From the NCBI GenBank assembly GCA_015491735.1, contig WFVH01000079.1, positions 1 to 36,052 of the forward strand: DNA of 36,052 bases, read 5' to 3'. Positions 1 to 8,275 of the stretch are shown here, in pieces (positions within the stretch are counted from its first letter, which is position 1; each line of letters opens with the position of its first letter). The notes beneath the pieces are model-generated. The model was given only the letters and a program-made list of their open reading frames with translations. It did no database searches and was not told where the DNA came from. A program made the position numbers and the translations under genes. Source of the DNA: Gammaproteobacteria bacterium (lineage in GTDB: Bacteria > Pseudomonadota > Gammaproteobacteria > Thiohalospirales > Thiohalospiraceae).

Positions 1-1
1 G

Positions 2-1156
2 GCTGATCCCGCCAATCCGCCCGACGGAGATGGTGACGGGGTGATCGACGCGCGGGATCCGGCCGGCAGCAACCCCTGTGTTCCGGACAGCAGCAGCGCT
101 GCATGCCAGGAGAGTGCGGACAGCGACGGTGACGGTCTGCCGGATGCGCTGGAGGAGGTGCTGGGGACCGATCCCGGCAATGCGGACAGCGATGGCGATG
201 GCGTCAATGATGGCGACGAGGTGGGGGACGACCCGGCCAACCCGCTGAATGAAGACGGTGACGAGCTTATCGATGCGCTGGACTCCGCGAAGGAGGACAC
301 GGACAGCGACGGCGTGGCCGATCAGCAGGATCCGGCCAACGGCAACCCCTGTGTTCCGGATGCTGGCGCCGTGGCGTGCCAGGAGGGCGCGGACAGCGAC
401 GGTGACGGTCTGCCGGATGCGCTGGAGGAGGCGCTGAGGACCGATCCCGGCAATGCGGACAGCGATGGCGATGGCGTCAATGATGGCGACGAGGTGGGGG
501 ACGACCCGGCCAACCCGCTGAATGAGGACGGTGACGAGTTTATCGATGCGCTGGACTCCGCGAAGGAGGACACGGACAGCGACGGCGTGGCCGATCAGCA
601 GGATCCGGCCAACGGCAACCCCTGTATTCCGGACAGTAGCGGCCCTGCATGCCAGGAAGGCGCGGACAGTGACGGTGACGGTCTGCCGGATGCGCTGGAG
701 GAGGCGCTGGGCACCGATCCCGGTCGTGCGGACAGCGATGGCGATGGCGTCAATGATGGAGATGAGATTGGGGCCGATCCCGCCAATCCGCCCGACGGAG
801 ATGGTGACGGGGTGATCGATGCGCTGGATTCTGCCAAAGGGGATTCGGATGGAGATGGTATCTTTGACCAGTTTGATTCAGCCGATGAAAACCCCTGTAT
901 CCCGAACAGAAGCAGCCAGGCGTGCCTGAATGTCGACAAGGATGGTGATGGTGTTCCGGATACTCTCCGCGGTCCCGCCGCTACGCCCGATGAACCTGTA
1001 TTGCAGACCGGCTTGAAAGGGGTAGGGGGTTGTACGGTGAACCCCGGGGCCGGGTTCGATCCGGTGATGCCATTTCTGCTCGTCATTGCCCTGTTATATC
1101 TCTTCAAACCAAGATGGCGTCTTGGAGCCAGGCTTGTGGAACACGGGGAAAGGTAA
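2..1156 (+). CDS. Thrombospondin type 3-like repeat protein with C-terminal sorting signal (5' partial)
   Basis: The reading frame is open from the first bases of the window, so the N-terminus lies upstream. The visible 385 or so residues are mostly acidic DxDGDG motifs of the thrombospondin type 3 / calcium-binding kind (DSDGDGLPDALEE, DSDGDGVNDGDE), repeated with a 91-residue period, each period ending in a short NPC...C segment. The C-terminus has a GGCTVNPGAGFDPVMPF segment, a hydrophobic stretch (LLVIALLYLF) and a basic tail (KPRWR). This three-part layout is that of a CTERM-type protein-sorting signal, and it resembles the one named JDVT-CTERM. Inference: an exported, calcium-stabilised surface protein anchored or cleaved at its C-terminus, perhaps by the intramembrane protease at 2310. 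OmpA-type gene 1158 follows after 1 base. The repeat class is clear; the exact CTERM class is from memory. Confidence 0.8.
   Translation, partial: ADPANPPDGDGDGVIDARDPAGSNPCVPDSSSAACQESADSDGDGLPDALEEVLGTDPGNADSDGDGVNDGDEVGDDPANPLNEDGDELIDALDSAKEDTDSDGVADQQDPANGNPCVPDAGAVACQEGADSDGDGLPDALEEALRTDPGNADSDGDGVNDGDEVGDDPANPLNEDGDEFIDALDSAKEDTDSDGVADQQDPANGNPCIPDSSGPACQEGADSDGDGLPDALEEALGTDPGRADSDGDGVNDGDEIGADPANPPDGDGDGVIDALDSAKGDSDGDGIFDQFDSADENPCIPNRSSQACLNVDKDGDGVPDTLRGPAATPDEPVLQTGLKGVGGCTVNPGAGFDPVMPFLLVIALLYLFKPRWRLGARLVEHGER
116..934 (+). repeat. Three tandem 273-bp coding repeats
   Basis: Units start at 116, 389 and 662, exactly 273 bp apart and in frame. Units 1 and 2 are nearly identical at the DNA level; unit 3 diverges in its second half. 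Bases 2-50 closely match 773-821, so the array continues upstream of the window. The near-identity suggests recent expansion, and copy number may vary between strains. Confidence 0.9.
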
Positions 1157-1157
1157 T

Positions 1158-2165
1158 ATGGATATCAAAAACCGGAAGACAAGAAAGAGAGTGGCTGTTG
1201 CCGCCGTAGCCGTGCTGTCAGGTTTTGCCGTGCCGGCCAGCGCGGGTTCGGATTTCACCCCCCGCTGGTATGGTGGCGTGGGTGTGGGAATATCCGAACT
1301 GGAGCCTGACCCCAATCGTACAGCCGTCAAGGTTGATGATTCCCGCAGCTCCGGGGGGAAAATATTTCTCGGCTATGATTTGACCAAACGCATCAGTATC
1401 GAAGGTCACTATGCCGATTTGGGCGAAGCAAAAATGGCGCCCAGCGGAGAAGTGGACTACCGGGAGTTCGCTTTGGGCGGCCTCTATTATCTATATAAGC
1501 AGCGTTTGGCGCATGAAGGCTTTGGTCTGTTTGCAAAGGGGGGGCTTGGTAAAATGGAAAATGATACCCAGCTAACCTATGAGCGGCTGAACGACTACAG
1601 CTTTTTCTACGGGGCGGGGCTGGAGTATGCGTTCCGTAACGGTTTCGCGTTGCGGGGTGAACTCGATCTGTACGATAAAGACGCGCGCTTTTTCACCGTC
1701 AGCCTGATGAAAAGGTTTGGTGGCGGTGGAGAAGAACAGGCACAGGAAGCTGTTTCGGAGGCGGAGGCTGCCGCCATCGCCCCCGCGCCCGTTCCTGCTG
1801 TGCCCCAGCCAAAGCAGGCAGCGGCGCTTGGCAAACTGGATATCATCTATTTCCATATCGACTCGGCAGCGTTGACGCCGGAAGCGCAGGCCAAGCTCGA
1901 TCGGATGGCTGGCGAGTTGCGCCGTTTCCCGGATGTCCATATCGAAGTACAGGGGCATACGGACGCACGTGCCTCAGAGGCGTATAATATGAATCTGTCA
2001 CAACGGCGTGCGCGTGCCGTGGTCGATTACCTGTCGAAAAAGGGAATTGCACGGGCGCGTTTCCGCCTGGAGGCCTTTGGGGAAAGCCGTCCCGCTGCAA
2101 GCAACGACACCGAAGAGGGGATGCGCCTGAATCGGCGTGTAGAGTTCAGAGAGCTGGGCGAATAG
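1158..2165 (+). CDS. OmpA-family outer-membrane protein
   Basis: This 335-residue protein starts with a signal peptide (about residues 1-29, cleavage after ASA). An N-terminal eight-stranded-barrel-like region follows (about 30-190, with LFLGYDL-type strands such as IFLGYDLTKRISIEGHYADL), then an Ala/Pro-rich linker, then an OmpA C-terminal peptidoglycan-binding domain. The last contains IYFHIDSAALTPEAQAKLD, VQGHTDARAS, NLSQRRARAVVDYL and LNRRVEF, the family signature. The ATG at 1158 is chosen because GGAAAGG lies just upstream and the signal peptide begins there; the frame is open upstream but overlaps the previous gene. Expected role: outer-membrane barrel tied to peptidoglycan. It begins 1 base after the repeat-protein stop, so the two are probably co-transcribed. 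Confidence 0.9.
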   Translation: MDIKNRKTRKRVAVAAVAVLSGFAVPASAGSDFTPRWYGGVGVGISELEPDPNRTAVKVDDSRSSGGKIFLGYDLTKRISIEGHYADLGEAKMAPSGEVDYREFALGGLYYLYKQRLAHEGFGLFAKGGLGKMENDTQLTYERLNDYSFFYGAGLEYAFRNGFALRGELDLYDKDARFFTVSLMKRFGGGGEEQAQEAVSEAEAAAIAPAPVPAVPQPKQAAALGKLDIIYFHIDSAALTPEAQAKLDRMAGELRRFPDVHIEVQGHTDARASEAYNMNLSQRRARAVVDYLSKKGIARARFRLEAFGESRPAASNDTEEGMRLNRRVEFRELGE

Positions 2166-2309
2166 CCGGCCGCTCTCTCCCGTCGTTTGTACTAACCCTG
2201 CAACCGAGTATATGGGCCTCAGGCGGAGGGGGTGGCTGGACACGATCTGTCTGTATTGTGGCCGGGTTAATAAATACCAGGCGCAAGGGATCGGGCCGGG
2301 GGTAGTGGC

Positions 2310-2759
2310 GTGGTAATGCCGCTGCATCGCCTGCCAACCGACCGGCTGTTTCATGTCGCCGTGGCTGCGGGGCCGCTCGTCTGGGTGGTGCTGTATCTGT
2401 TATACCGGCCGCAGCCCTCCTGGCAACAGATAGTCGAGAACAGTGCGTCCTTGTTGCTGTTGTGTCTGATCTACCCTTTGATCGAGGAGCTTGCATTTCG
2501 CGGCGCGGTGCAGGGCTGGCTGTTGCGTCAGCGGTTTGGATCTGTGTCGGTGGCCGGTATTACTGGCGCCAACATTCTGGCAAGTTGCCTGTTTGCCGCC
2601 GCTCACCTGTTCTACCATCCGCCCCTGTGGGCGGCGCTGGTTTTCGTCCCTTCACTGGTATTTGGCTGGTTTAGAGACAGATATCAGAGCGTGGTTCCTG
2701 CTATTGTGCTGCATATCTTGTACAATTCAGGTTATTTTCTGCTTTTCTCGATAAAGTGA
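2310..2759 (+). CDS. CPBP-family glutamic intramembrane protease, possible CTERM-processing (MrtJ-like) enzyme
   Basis: A 149-residue polytopic membrane protein with about four hydrophobic helices. It has the three CPBP/Abi motifs: EELAFR (residues 59-64, the paired glutamates), a histidine in FAAAH (99), and HILYN (135-139). This is at the short end for CPBP proteases, which are commonly 200-300 residues; the short form fits the dedicated CTERM-processing members of the family. The start may be GTG 2310 or ATG 2316; a run of G at 2297-2301 could serve either. It lies in the same cluster as a protein with a JDVT-CTERM-like tail (ending 1156), which suggests a protease-substrate pair. CPBP identity is solid; the pairing is inference. 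Confidence 0.82.
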   Translation: MVMPLHRLPTDRLFHVAVAAGPLVWVVLYLLYRPQPSWQQIVENSASLLLLCLIYPLIEELAFRGAVQGWLLRQRFGSVSVAGITGANILASCLFAAAHLFYHPPLWAALVFVPSLVFGWFRDRYQSVVPAIVLHILYNSGYFLLFSIK

Positions 2760-2771
2760 TCCATTGAATAA

Positions 2772-3449
2772 ATGATACAAAAACAGACAGAACAGACAGG
2801 CTCTCCGCGCCGCTTCGGCTGTTTGCAGGTTGCCGGGTTGTTACTGGTTGCCGTTGTTGCAACGGCTTTGGTTACCATTTGGATTGTAAGAAGCTATCTG
2901 TTTGTGTCGGAGTTCAGTCCCGTTACTCTCGACGCCAGGGAAGAGCAGATCCTCGAGGCCAAACTCAGACGCCTGGATACAGTGGAAACCGGTGAAGAAG
3001 GTGGCAGCAGCCAGGGGAGTTCACTTGAACCGGAAGCGTACACCGAGCAGGGCGCAAAGCGGGAGATCGATTTTACCGAGCGTGAACTGAATGCGTTGTT
3101 GGCGAAGAACACCGATCTGGCGCGCAAGCTGGCCGTCGATCTTGCCGATGATCTGGTTAGCATCAAGCTTCTGGTGCCGATGGACGAGGACTTCCCGATG
3201 CTCGGAGGCAAAATATTGCGGTTGAAAGCCGGAGCAGAATTTGCTTTTCGGGATGGGCGCCCCGTGGTTGTCCTGAAAGGTGTGACCGTTATGGGGGTTC
3301 CGATTCCCAATGCCTGGCTGGGTGGAATAAAAAACCTTGATCTGGTCAAGGAGTTTGGCGCTGACGAAGGGTTTTGGAAAAGTTTCTCCGAAGGTGTAGC
3401 CGATATCCGCATAGAAGAAGGTTACTTGAAAATAAAACTGAAAGAGTAG
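2772..3449 (+). CDS. Membrane-anchored protein of unknown function
   Basis: I do not recognise a firm family. The 225-residue product has a basic N-terminus, one transmembrane helix at about residues 17-40 (rich in L, V and A), then a charged linker (40-95) and a soluble region. The soluble region begins REIDFTERELNALLAKN and contains strands such as KILRLKAGAEFAF and RPVVVLKGVTVMGVPIP. The E-L-N-A-L-L motif followed by beta strands recalls DUF2140/YpmS-like single-pass proteins, but that is a weak resemblance. The topology implies a large periplasmic domain. It starts 12 bases after the CPBP protease stop, so it is probably in the same transcript and may belong to the same envelope system. 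Confidence 0.75.
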   Translation: MIQKQTEQTGSPRRFGCLQVAGLLLVAVVATALVTIWIVRSYLFVSEFSPVTLDAREEQILEAKLRRLDTVETGEEGGSSQGSSLEPEAYTEQGAKREIDFTERELNALLAKNTDLARKLAVDLADDLVSIKLLVPMDEDFPMLGGKILRLKAGAEFAFRDGRPVVVLKGVTVMGVPIPNAWLGGIKNLDLVKEFGADEGFWKSFSEGVADIRIEEGYLKIKLKE

Positions 3450-3522
3450 TTGCAGTGAGCGGGAAAACATCGGGGGAAACAGGGATACCCGGCGGCTTGT
3501 CCCGGCGATTCACCGATAAGTT

Positions 3523-5253
3523 ATGACAGTGCGCTACCATCCTCAGCTTGTCTCCGCGGCCGTGCGAACCGGCAAACTGGCTCTTTTCGTTATCCTGTCT
3601 GCCGCCAGCGCGGGTTTGTTGGCTGCTGACCGGGTTGTTCCGGACGATTACGATACAATCCAGCAGGCAATCGATGCTGCTGATCCGGACGATACGGTGT
3701 TGGTGAAACCGGGTACCTACCGTGAAAACATCACCCTGCGGAGCGATATTGTTCTACGGGGTGGCGAGACGGCGCGGACGTGGCTTGAAGGTGACGGGGA
3801 AAACCCGTTGATCGTTGCCGACGGTGTTACCAATGCGCGGATCAGCAATTTCACTTTCATCGATACAGCGGTGGGAGTGCGGATATTGGGAAATGCGGAC
3901 ATTATCGTCGCCGGGAATGTTTTTCATTCGGGAAAAGCGGGTACGGCGATAGCGGTCATGGATTCGGCGGCGGCCGATATCAGTAACAACACCTTCCATG
4001 ACAACGGCATGGCGATTGATGGGGCGAATAGCGCCGTCTCTGTCCGCAGCAATTTGTTCTACGAAAACGGGACAGCGATCACTCCTGCGGATTTGACAGA
4101 AAATATCGGCTACAACGGTTTTCTCGACAATAGGGAAAATGGTTCGGTCGGTACCAATGCCTTGCTTGATAAACCCCTTCGCTTCGTAAACAGAGAAAAG
4201 CGGGATTTCCATTTGCGCCACTACTCCGAAGCGATTGACAAGGGAGATGAGGGTGAAACCGACCTGATTGACGGAACCCGGGCGGACATGGGCGCCTACG
4301 GTGGTCCTTACGCCGATGTTATCCCGCTTCCTGTTTCAGGCTTGCACGTCGAAAGCGGCAGCGCCGGTTCCGTAGCCATCAAATGGGAGGCCAGTCTCTC
4401 CTATCTGAGCGCGGGATACAAACTGTATTATGGCAACGATGAAAGTCTTCAGGGAACGGGGGCTGCCGAAGGGGATTCCCCAATTGATACCGGTGATGTT
4501 ACCCGGTACTCCTTGAGCGGACTGACCGCGCCTGCCGCAGCGGAACTGGTGGCGCCCGTTATCGACAATGTATCTCCTTCTCACCAGACGCTACACCTCT
4601 CCTGGTCATCGGTAAAGGGTGCTACCGGCTACAGGGTTCATTACGGTATCGACTCGGTCAGCGAGCATGAAGTCGATACCGGTAGCAAAACCTCATACCG
4701 GCTGCAGCCGCTTCAAAACGGGGTGGTCTATCGTATGGCGGTATCTGCCTACAGTCAGGCAACATATCATTTCGCCGTTACTGTCTACGATAGTACCGGC
4801 AACCGGCATGAGAGCCAGAAAAGCAGGGTAAAGGCCAGCGCCGGGCCGGTAACGGTGAGTCCGCTTTCCGGTGAGGCCACCGCTTTTCCCGAAGCCATCG
4901 AGCCTTACCCAAACCTGCCCGACGAAGGCTGTTTTGTCGCAACGGCGGCGTATGGATACTATTCTGCTCCCCAGGTACAGTTGCTGCGCGATTTCAGGGA
5001 CCGCTATCTGCTGACGCACTCTCCAGGCAGGGCATTCGTCTCTTGGTACTACGAATGGGGACCCGTGGCGGCGCGCTGGCTCGACCGTCACGTAGAGTTC
5101 AAGCCCGTGGTGCGGGTGGCCCTGTTCCCGGCACTGATCGTCGCCGGTATCATGCTTGATGGCAGACTGTTTTTCCTGGTGATGCTTGGTGTAATTTTGG
5201 TTACAATGAGTGCTTTCGTTTTTCGCAACTACCCTGTTCCACTCCGGAGATAG
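3523..5253 (+). CDS. Secreted parallel beta-helix / Fn3-like protein with CFI-box C-terminus
   Basis: A 576-residue exported protein with a signal peptide ending near AGLLAA (about residue 35). Residues 36-245 form a right-handed parallel beta-helix of the pectate-lyase/NosD type (DDYDTIQQAIDAADPDDTVLV, then N-x-F/I-turn repeats such as ISNNTFHDNGMAI). Two fibronectin-III-like segments follow (about 268-330 and 345-430, with SAGYKLYYGND and ATGYRVHYG). The C-terminus from Cys470 (CFVATAAYG...LLRDFRDRYLL) is the CFI-box region, followed by two hydrophobic segments (about 530-565). Predicted role: a surface or periplasmic carbohydrate-interacting protein held in the membrane by its tail. Catalytic residues of a polysaccharide lyase are not evident. 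It lies between the membrane-anchored protein and an outer-membrane barrel. Confidence 0.82.
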   Translation: MTVRYHPQLVSAAVRTGKLALFVILSAASAGLLAADRVVPDDYDTIQQAIDAADPDDTVLVKPGTYRENITLRSDIVLRGGETARTWLEGDGENPLIVADGVTNARISNFTFIDTAVGVRILGNADIIVAGNVFHSGKAGTAIAVMDSAAADISNNTFHDNGMAIDGANSAVSVRSNLFYENGTAITPADLTENIGYNGFLDNRENGSVGTNALLDKPLRFVNREKRDFHLRHYSEAIDKGDEGETDLIDGTRADMGAYGGPYADVIPLPVSGLHVESGSAGSVAIKWEASLSYLSAGYKLYYGNDESLQGTGAAEGDSPIDTGDVTRYSLSGLTAPAAAELVAPVIDNVSPSHQTLHLSWSSVKGATGYRVHYGIDSVSEHEVDTGSKTSYRLQPLQNGVVYRMAVSAYSQATYHFAVTVYDSTGNRHESQKSRVKASAGPVTVSPLSGEATAFPEAIEPYPNLPDEGCFVATAAYGYYSAPQVQLLRDFRDRYLLTHSPGRAFVSWYYEWGPVAARWLDRHVEFKPVVRVALFPALIVAGIMLDGRLFFLVMLGVILVTMSAFVFRNYPVPLRR

Positions 5254-5254
5254 G

Positions 5255-5953
5255 ATGAATATGAGCGATACTGCGGATCCATGGCGGGGAAGCCGGTGGG
5301 ACGCGCTGTTTTGCATCGGAGCTTCCCTGCCGATTCTGTTGGTGTTGTTTCCATCGCCTGTGCTAGCCGCCAGCCACACCACGCAAGAGCCGCCCCGTTG
5401 GTCGCTGGAGCTCAAGGGGGGGCGTTTTTTTCCGGAAGAGGACCATTGGGAGGCCTATTATGGTGATGACAAAACCGGACAGTTCAGCGGGGCGATTGCC
5501 TACAAGCTGAGCCGCCAGTTCGAGATCGGAATGGCCGGTTCCTATATCAGGGACCAGGGAAAAGGGTTGGCGCCAACACAAAACCAGCTTGCCGGCAAGG
5601 TGACTTTTGAACTGTATCCCCTCCAGCTGTTTGCCCTGGTGCGCGGTGTTTTCAGCGAGGGGCAGTGGGTGGTGCCCTATTTGGGCGCCGGATGGAGCCG
5701 GATCTATTATGAACAGGAGATTGACGGGCAGGAAAAACGGCGGGGTGATGCCGCAGGCACACACGTTCGTGGCGGGATACAGTTGCTGCTGGACAATATC
5801 GACAAAAGTACCGCTTGGGGTTTTTATGAGGGTTTTGGTGTCAACAACAGCTATTTTTTCCTGGAGGTACAGCGCAGCGACGTCGAGGTCGGATCCGGCT
5901 CCATCGAGCTGGGTGGCGTCAGCTACCAGGCAGGGCTGCTGTTTGAGTTTTGA
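5255..5953 (+). CDS. Outer-membrane beta-barrel protein (OmpA/OmpW-like fold)
   Basis: A 232-residue protein with an N-terminal signal segment that ends near VLAAS (about residue 38) after a hydrophobic stretch. Alternating amphipathic strands follow (WSLELKGGRFFP, GAIAYKLSRQFEIGMAGSY, VVPYLGAGWSRIYYE), ending in an aromatic C-terminal residue (LLFEF), the usual signal for BAM-dependent insertion. The ATG at 5255 follows CGGAGATAGG and lies 1 base after the previous stop. The open frame extends upstream but overlaps the beta-helix gene. Its specific function is unknown; it closes the envelope cluster. Confidence 0.78.
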   Translation: MNMSDTADPWRGSRWDALFCIGASLPILLVLFPSPVLAASHTTQEPPRWSLELKGGRFFPEEDHWEAYYGDDKTGQFSGAIAYKLSRQFEIGMAGSYIRDQGKGLAPTQNQLAGKVTFELYPLQLFALVRGVFSEGQWVVPYLGAGWSRIYYEQEIDGQEKRRGDAAGTHVRGGIQLLLDNIDKSTAWGFYEGFGVNNSYFFLEVQRSDVEVGSGSIELGGVSYQAGLLFEF

Positions 5954-6197
5954 ATCTGCTCCAGATCCGTTGGTGTAGTCAACTTCCGTTCATAGAGCAA
6001 CCCATAACGCGATCGTTCCCATTCCGTTTGGGCCGGTTTCCCTTTTTCGTCAACGGGGTTCGGGGAGAACAGGGCCTGTCCATCCGGTCCGAATAGCCGG
6101 GTCAATAAAAATAGTGATTTTGATACATCGTCACCAACTGCTGGCGGGTGAATGTGGCATAGTTTCCTCTGGTCTAATTCCAAATCGGTAGGTATTG

Positions 6198-7190
6198 ATG
6201 CGTTTCTGGCCTGTTTTTATTGTCGCCCTCCTGATAGGTTTGTTGATTCCCCTGGGTTATGGTGGATGGGAAGGCTTGGGGCGGCTGCGGGAGTTGCCGT
6301 TGGGGCTGATAGCCGGTTCCATGGCGATGGTGGTTCTGGGGTGGAATCTGAATGCCGCCCGTTTGCGGCTGGTGCTGGGCGGTACCGGAAACTATATGGG
6401 GCAGGGCAAGGCGCTGGCCACCGTGATCTCTTCGGAGTTTGCCATGAGTGCGACGCCTGCGGGTACGGGCGGGGCATTAACCTATATTTTTCTGCTGCAC
6501 CGGCATGGTCTTGCGAGCAGTCATGCCGCTGCCTGTTACGCGCTTGAACAGCTGCTGGATCTGCTCTTTTTTCTGCCCGCCCTGATTCTCCTCTCCATTG
6601 TTTTGCTGGCTGGTGGAGATGAGTTTCATGCCGGTACCCAGCTTGTGCTCCTGGGAGGCATGATCGGTGGGGGGCTTGGATCGCTCTGGTTGCTGGCCCG
6701 GCACTACCGCCCGGTCATGCTGGCGGGTGGCCGGCTGCTCAACCGGTTCGGAATTGCGCGCGAACGCAGGCGCAGAATCGCCCGCTGGATCATCCGTTTC
6801 CGGCAGGGAATCGGTTTGATGCTCAGCCTCTCCCGCTGGCGGTTGCTGCTTATCTATCTGCTGTGTATTGGCCACTGGCTGCTGCGCTATACCATCTTGT
6901 ATTTCATCATCCAGGCATTGGGGGAAGATATCTCCTGGGCATATCTGTTTCTGGTGCAGATGTTTGTTCTCAGTATTGGACAGCTTACTTTGCTGCCGGG
7001 TGGCAGTGGAGGGGTTGAGATCGGTTTCAGCGCCTTGTTGGCGCCCTGGCTGGATCCGGCTACTCTTGCCGCTGCACTGATTGCGTGGCGGTTTGCAACC
7101 TACTACTGGTATCTGCTGGCGGGAGCGCCAATATTCTTTTTCTTTGCCGGAGGCGGATTGTGGCGGCATTTGCGGTTCGGCCGGGCGTAG
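6198..7190 (+). CDS. Lysylphosphatidylglycerol synthase TM-region / UPF0104 family membrane protein
   Basis: A 330-residue protein with eight or more hydrophobic helices spread through its length. It shows the family features of the LPG_synthase_TM (UPF0104) group: an N-terminal helix, the segment SSEFAMSATPAGTGGALTYI, and the glycine-rich LLPGGSGGVEIGFSAL near residue 275, which matches the conserved P-G-G-x-G motif. The cytoplasmic aminoacyl-transferase domain of MprF is absent, so a flippase-like or unknown lipid-related role is more likely than lysyl transfer. The start ATG 6198 follows TAGGT; a TTG at 6195 is less likely. It stands alone, converging with the sulfurtransferase gene across a 92-base gap. 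Confidence 0.8.
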   Translation: MRFWPVFIVALLIGLLIPLGYGGWEGLGRLRELPLGLIAGSMAMVVLGWNLNAARLRLVLGGTGNYMGQGKALATVISSEFAMSATPAGTGGALTYIFLLHRHGLASSHAAACYALEQLLDLLFFLPALILLSIVLLAGGDEFHAGTQLVLLGGMIGGGLGSLWLLARHYRPVMLAGGRLLNRFGIARERRRRIARWIIRFRQGIGLMLSLSRWRLLLIYLLCIGHWLLRYTILYFIIQALGEDISWAYLFLVQMFVLSIGQLTLLPGGSGGVEIGFSALLAPWLDPATLAAALIAWRFATYYWYLLAGAPIFFFFAGGGLWRHLRFGRA

Positions 7191-7282
7191 CTCCGTGGGC
7201 GCAGATTCAACTCAACCTGCCGGCAGGCAGGCGGGCAAGCTGCCGCCGGGTCAATACTGTCCGCAACTGCTGTATTATGCAG

Positions 7283-8104
7283 TTACTGCGTGCTCACGGG
7301 CATCTCCGGATCATTTCCCCATTCGGACCATGCGCCTGCGTAGCCTCTTACCGACGGGTAACCCAGATGTTTCAACGCGATATAGGTTAGTGAGGAGCGG
7401 TGATGTGTCTGGCAATAGACGACTACCGTCTTGTCCGGGGTGATTGCCAGCGAGGCCATTATTTCCCGCAGTTCGTTATCGGGCAGGAGGCGCATGTTGC
7501 GTGCTGGATCCATCAGTTTGACCCAGTCCAGATTGACGGCTCCCGGGATGTGCCCGCCTCTGGCTGCCCGTACATCTTCACCGCGAAACTCGGCCGGCGA
7601 GCGGGCATCCACCAGGACGACATTCGGGTCGTTCAGATACTGCAGCAGTTGATCTTTGCCGATGACAGGCTCCTCCTGCCGCCTGGCGGTAAAATCGCCC
7701 GCTGGGGGCGAAACCGGCCCCTCGCTGACCGGGCGGTTTTCCGCCAGCCAGGCGCGCATTCCCCCGTTCAGCAGGGAGAACCGTGTGTGTCCAAGCACAT
7801 CCAGCGTCCATAAGAAACGGCTCGCCTTGCCCCCTCCCTCATCATCGCATGCGACCACCCAGCGCTCGTCTGTTACTCCAGTATCAGACAAAATCTCGTC
7901 GAGTTGGAGATTGGATGGAAGCAGCCCCATGACCGGCCCGCGGCGGGAAAGGATGGCGGAGCACTCCAGCCGTACCGCATCCGGGATGTGATGTTGGGCG
8001 TAGTTGGTCCGGTTCGAGAGATCGACGACCAAAAGATCTTCTTGTCCCAGCTGTTTTTCCAGCTGTTCCGGCTCGATGATGAGGGGTATGGTTTGTTGCG
8101 GCAT
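7283..8104 (-). CDS. Thiosulfate/3-mercaptopyruvate sulfurtransferase (tandem rhodanese)
   Basis: A 273-residue cytoplasmic protein with two rhodanese domains (about 5-125 and 145-270). The catalytic loop is in the second: Cys231 in CQTHHRSS, in place of the CRxGxR/T loop of typical members. The first domain has DDEGGGKASR at the equivalent place and lacks the catalytic cysteine, as is usual. Also visible are AEFRGED and GGHIPGAVNLDW. Substrate (thiosulfate or 3-mercaptopyruvate) cannot be decided from the loop. It would transfer sulfane sulfur to an acceptor such as cyanide or a thiol. No signal peptide is seen. The next gene on the strand is malic enzyme, 158 bases upstream, so co-transcription is possible. 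Confidence 0.88.
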   Translation of the reverse strand: MPQQTIPLIIEPEQLEKQLGQEDLLVVDLSNRTNYAQHHIPDAVRLECSAILSRRGPVMGLLPSNLQLDEILSDTGVTDERWVVACDDEGGGKASRFLWTLDVLGHTRFSLLNGGMRAWLAENRPVSEGPVSPPAGDFTARRQEEPVIGKDQLLQYLNDPNVVLVDARSPAEFRGEDVRAARGGHIPGAVNLDWVKLMDPARNMRLLPDNELREIMASLAITPDKTVVVYCQTHHRSSLTYIALKHLGYPSVRGYAGAWSEWGNDPEMPVSTQ

Positions 8105-8134
8105 GTGTCAATTTCCAGATTTGCACCAATAATC

Positions 8135-8275
8135 GTAACCACTCGGCGAATCGCAAAATTTCCGGGTGACTGCCCAGCTTTCACCCGGAATCTGTCAGTT
8201 CAAGGTGAAGCGTATGAGTTTACACGTGTAAATGGACATTTTCCAATGCGGAAATGGCGGACTCAGGTGACGATC
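8135..8275 (-). repeat. Decayed copy of the 152-bp miniature element
   Basis: On the minus strand this stretch follows the order of the 152-bp element: TGAGTCCGCCATTTCCGC, the central palindrome TTTACACGTGTAAA at 8219-8232, then CTTGAACTGACAG. The far end GTAACCACTCGGC at 8135-8147 resembles the terminal repeat GTAACTATTCAGC (10 of 13 bases). It has diverged strongly from the intact copies and the end near 8275 is unclear. It overlaps the 3' end of the malic enzyme gene (stop at 8263-8265). Confidence 0.6.

Noticed and set aside
5923-6183. 86-codon minus-strand frame in the 5954-6197 gap
   Set aside because: It starts with TTG, has no ribosome site and overlaps the barrel gene end. Its composition looks plausible but this is not enough.
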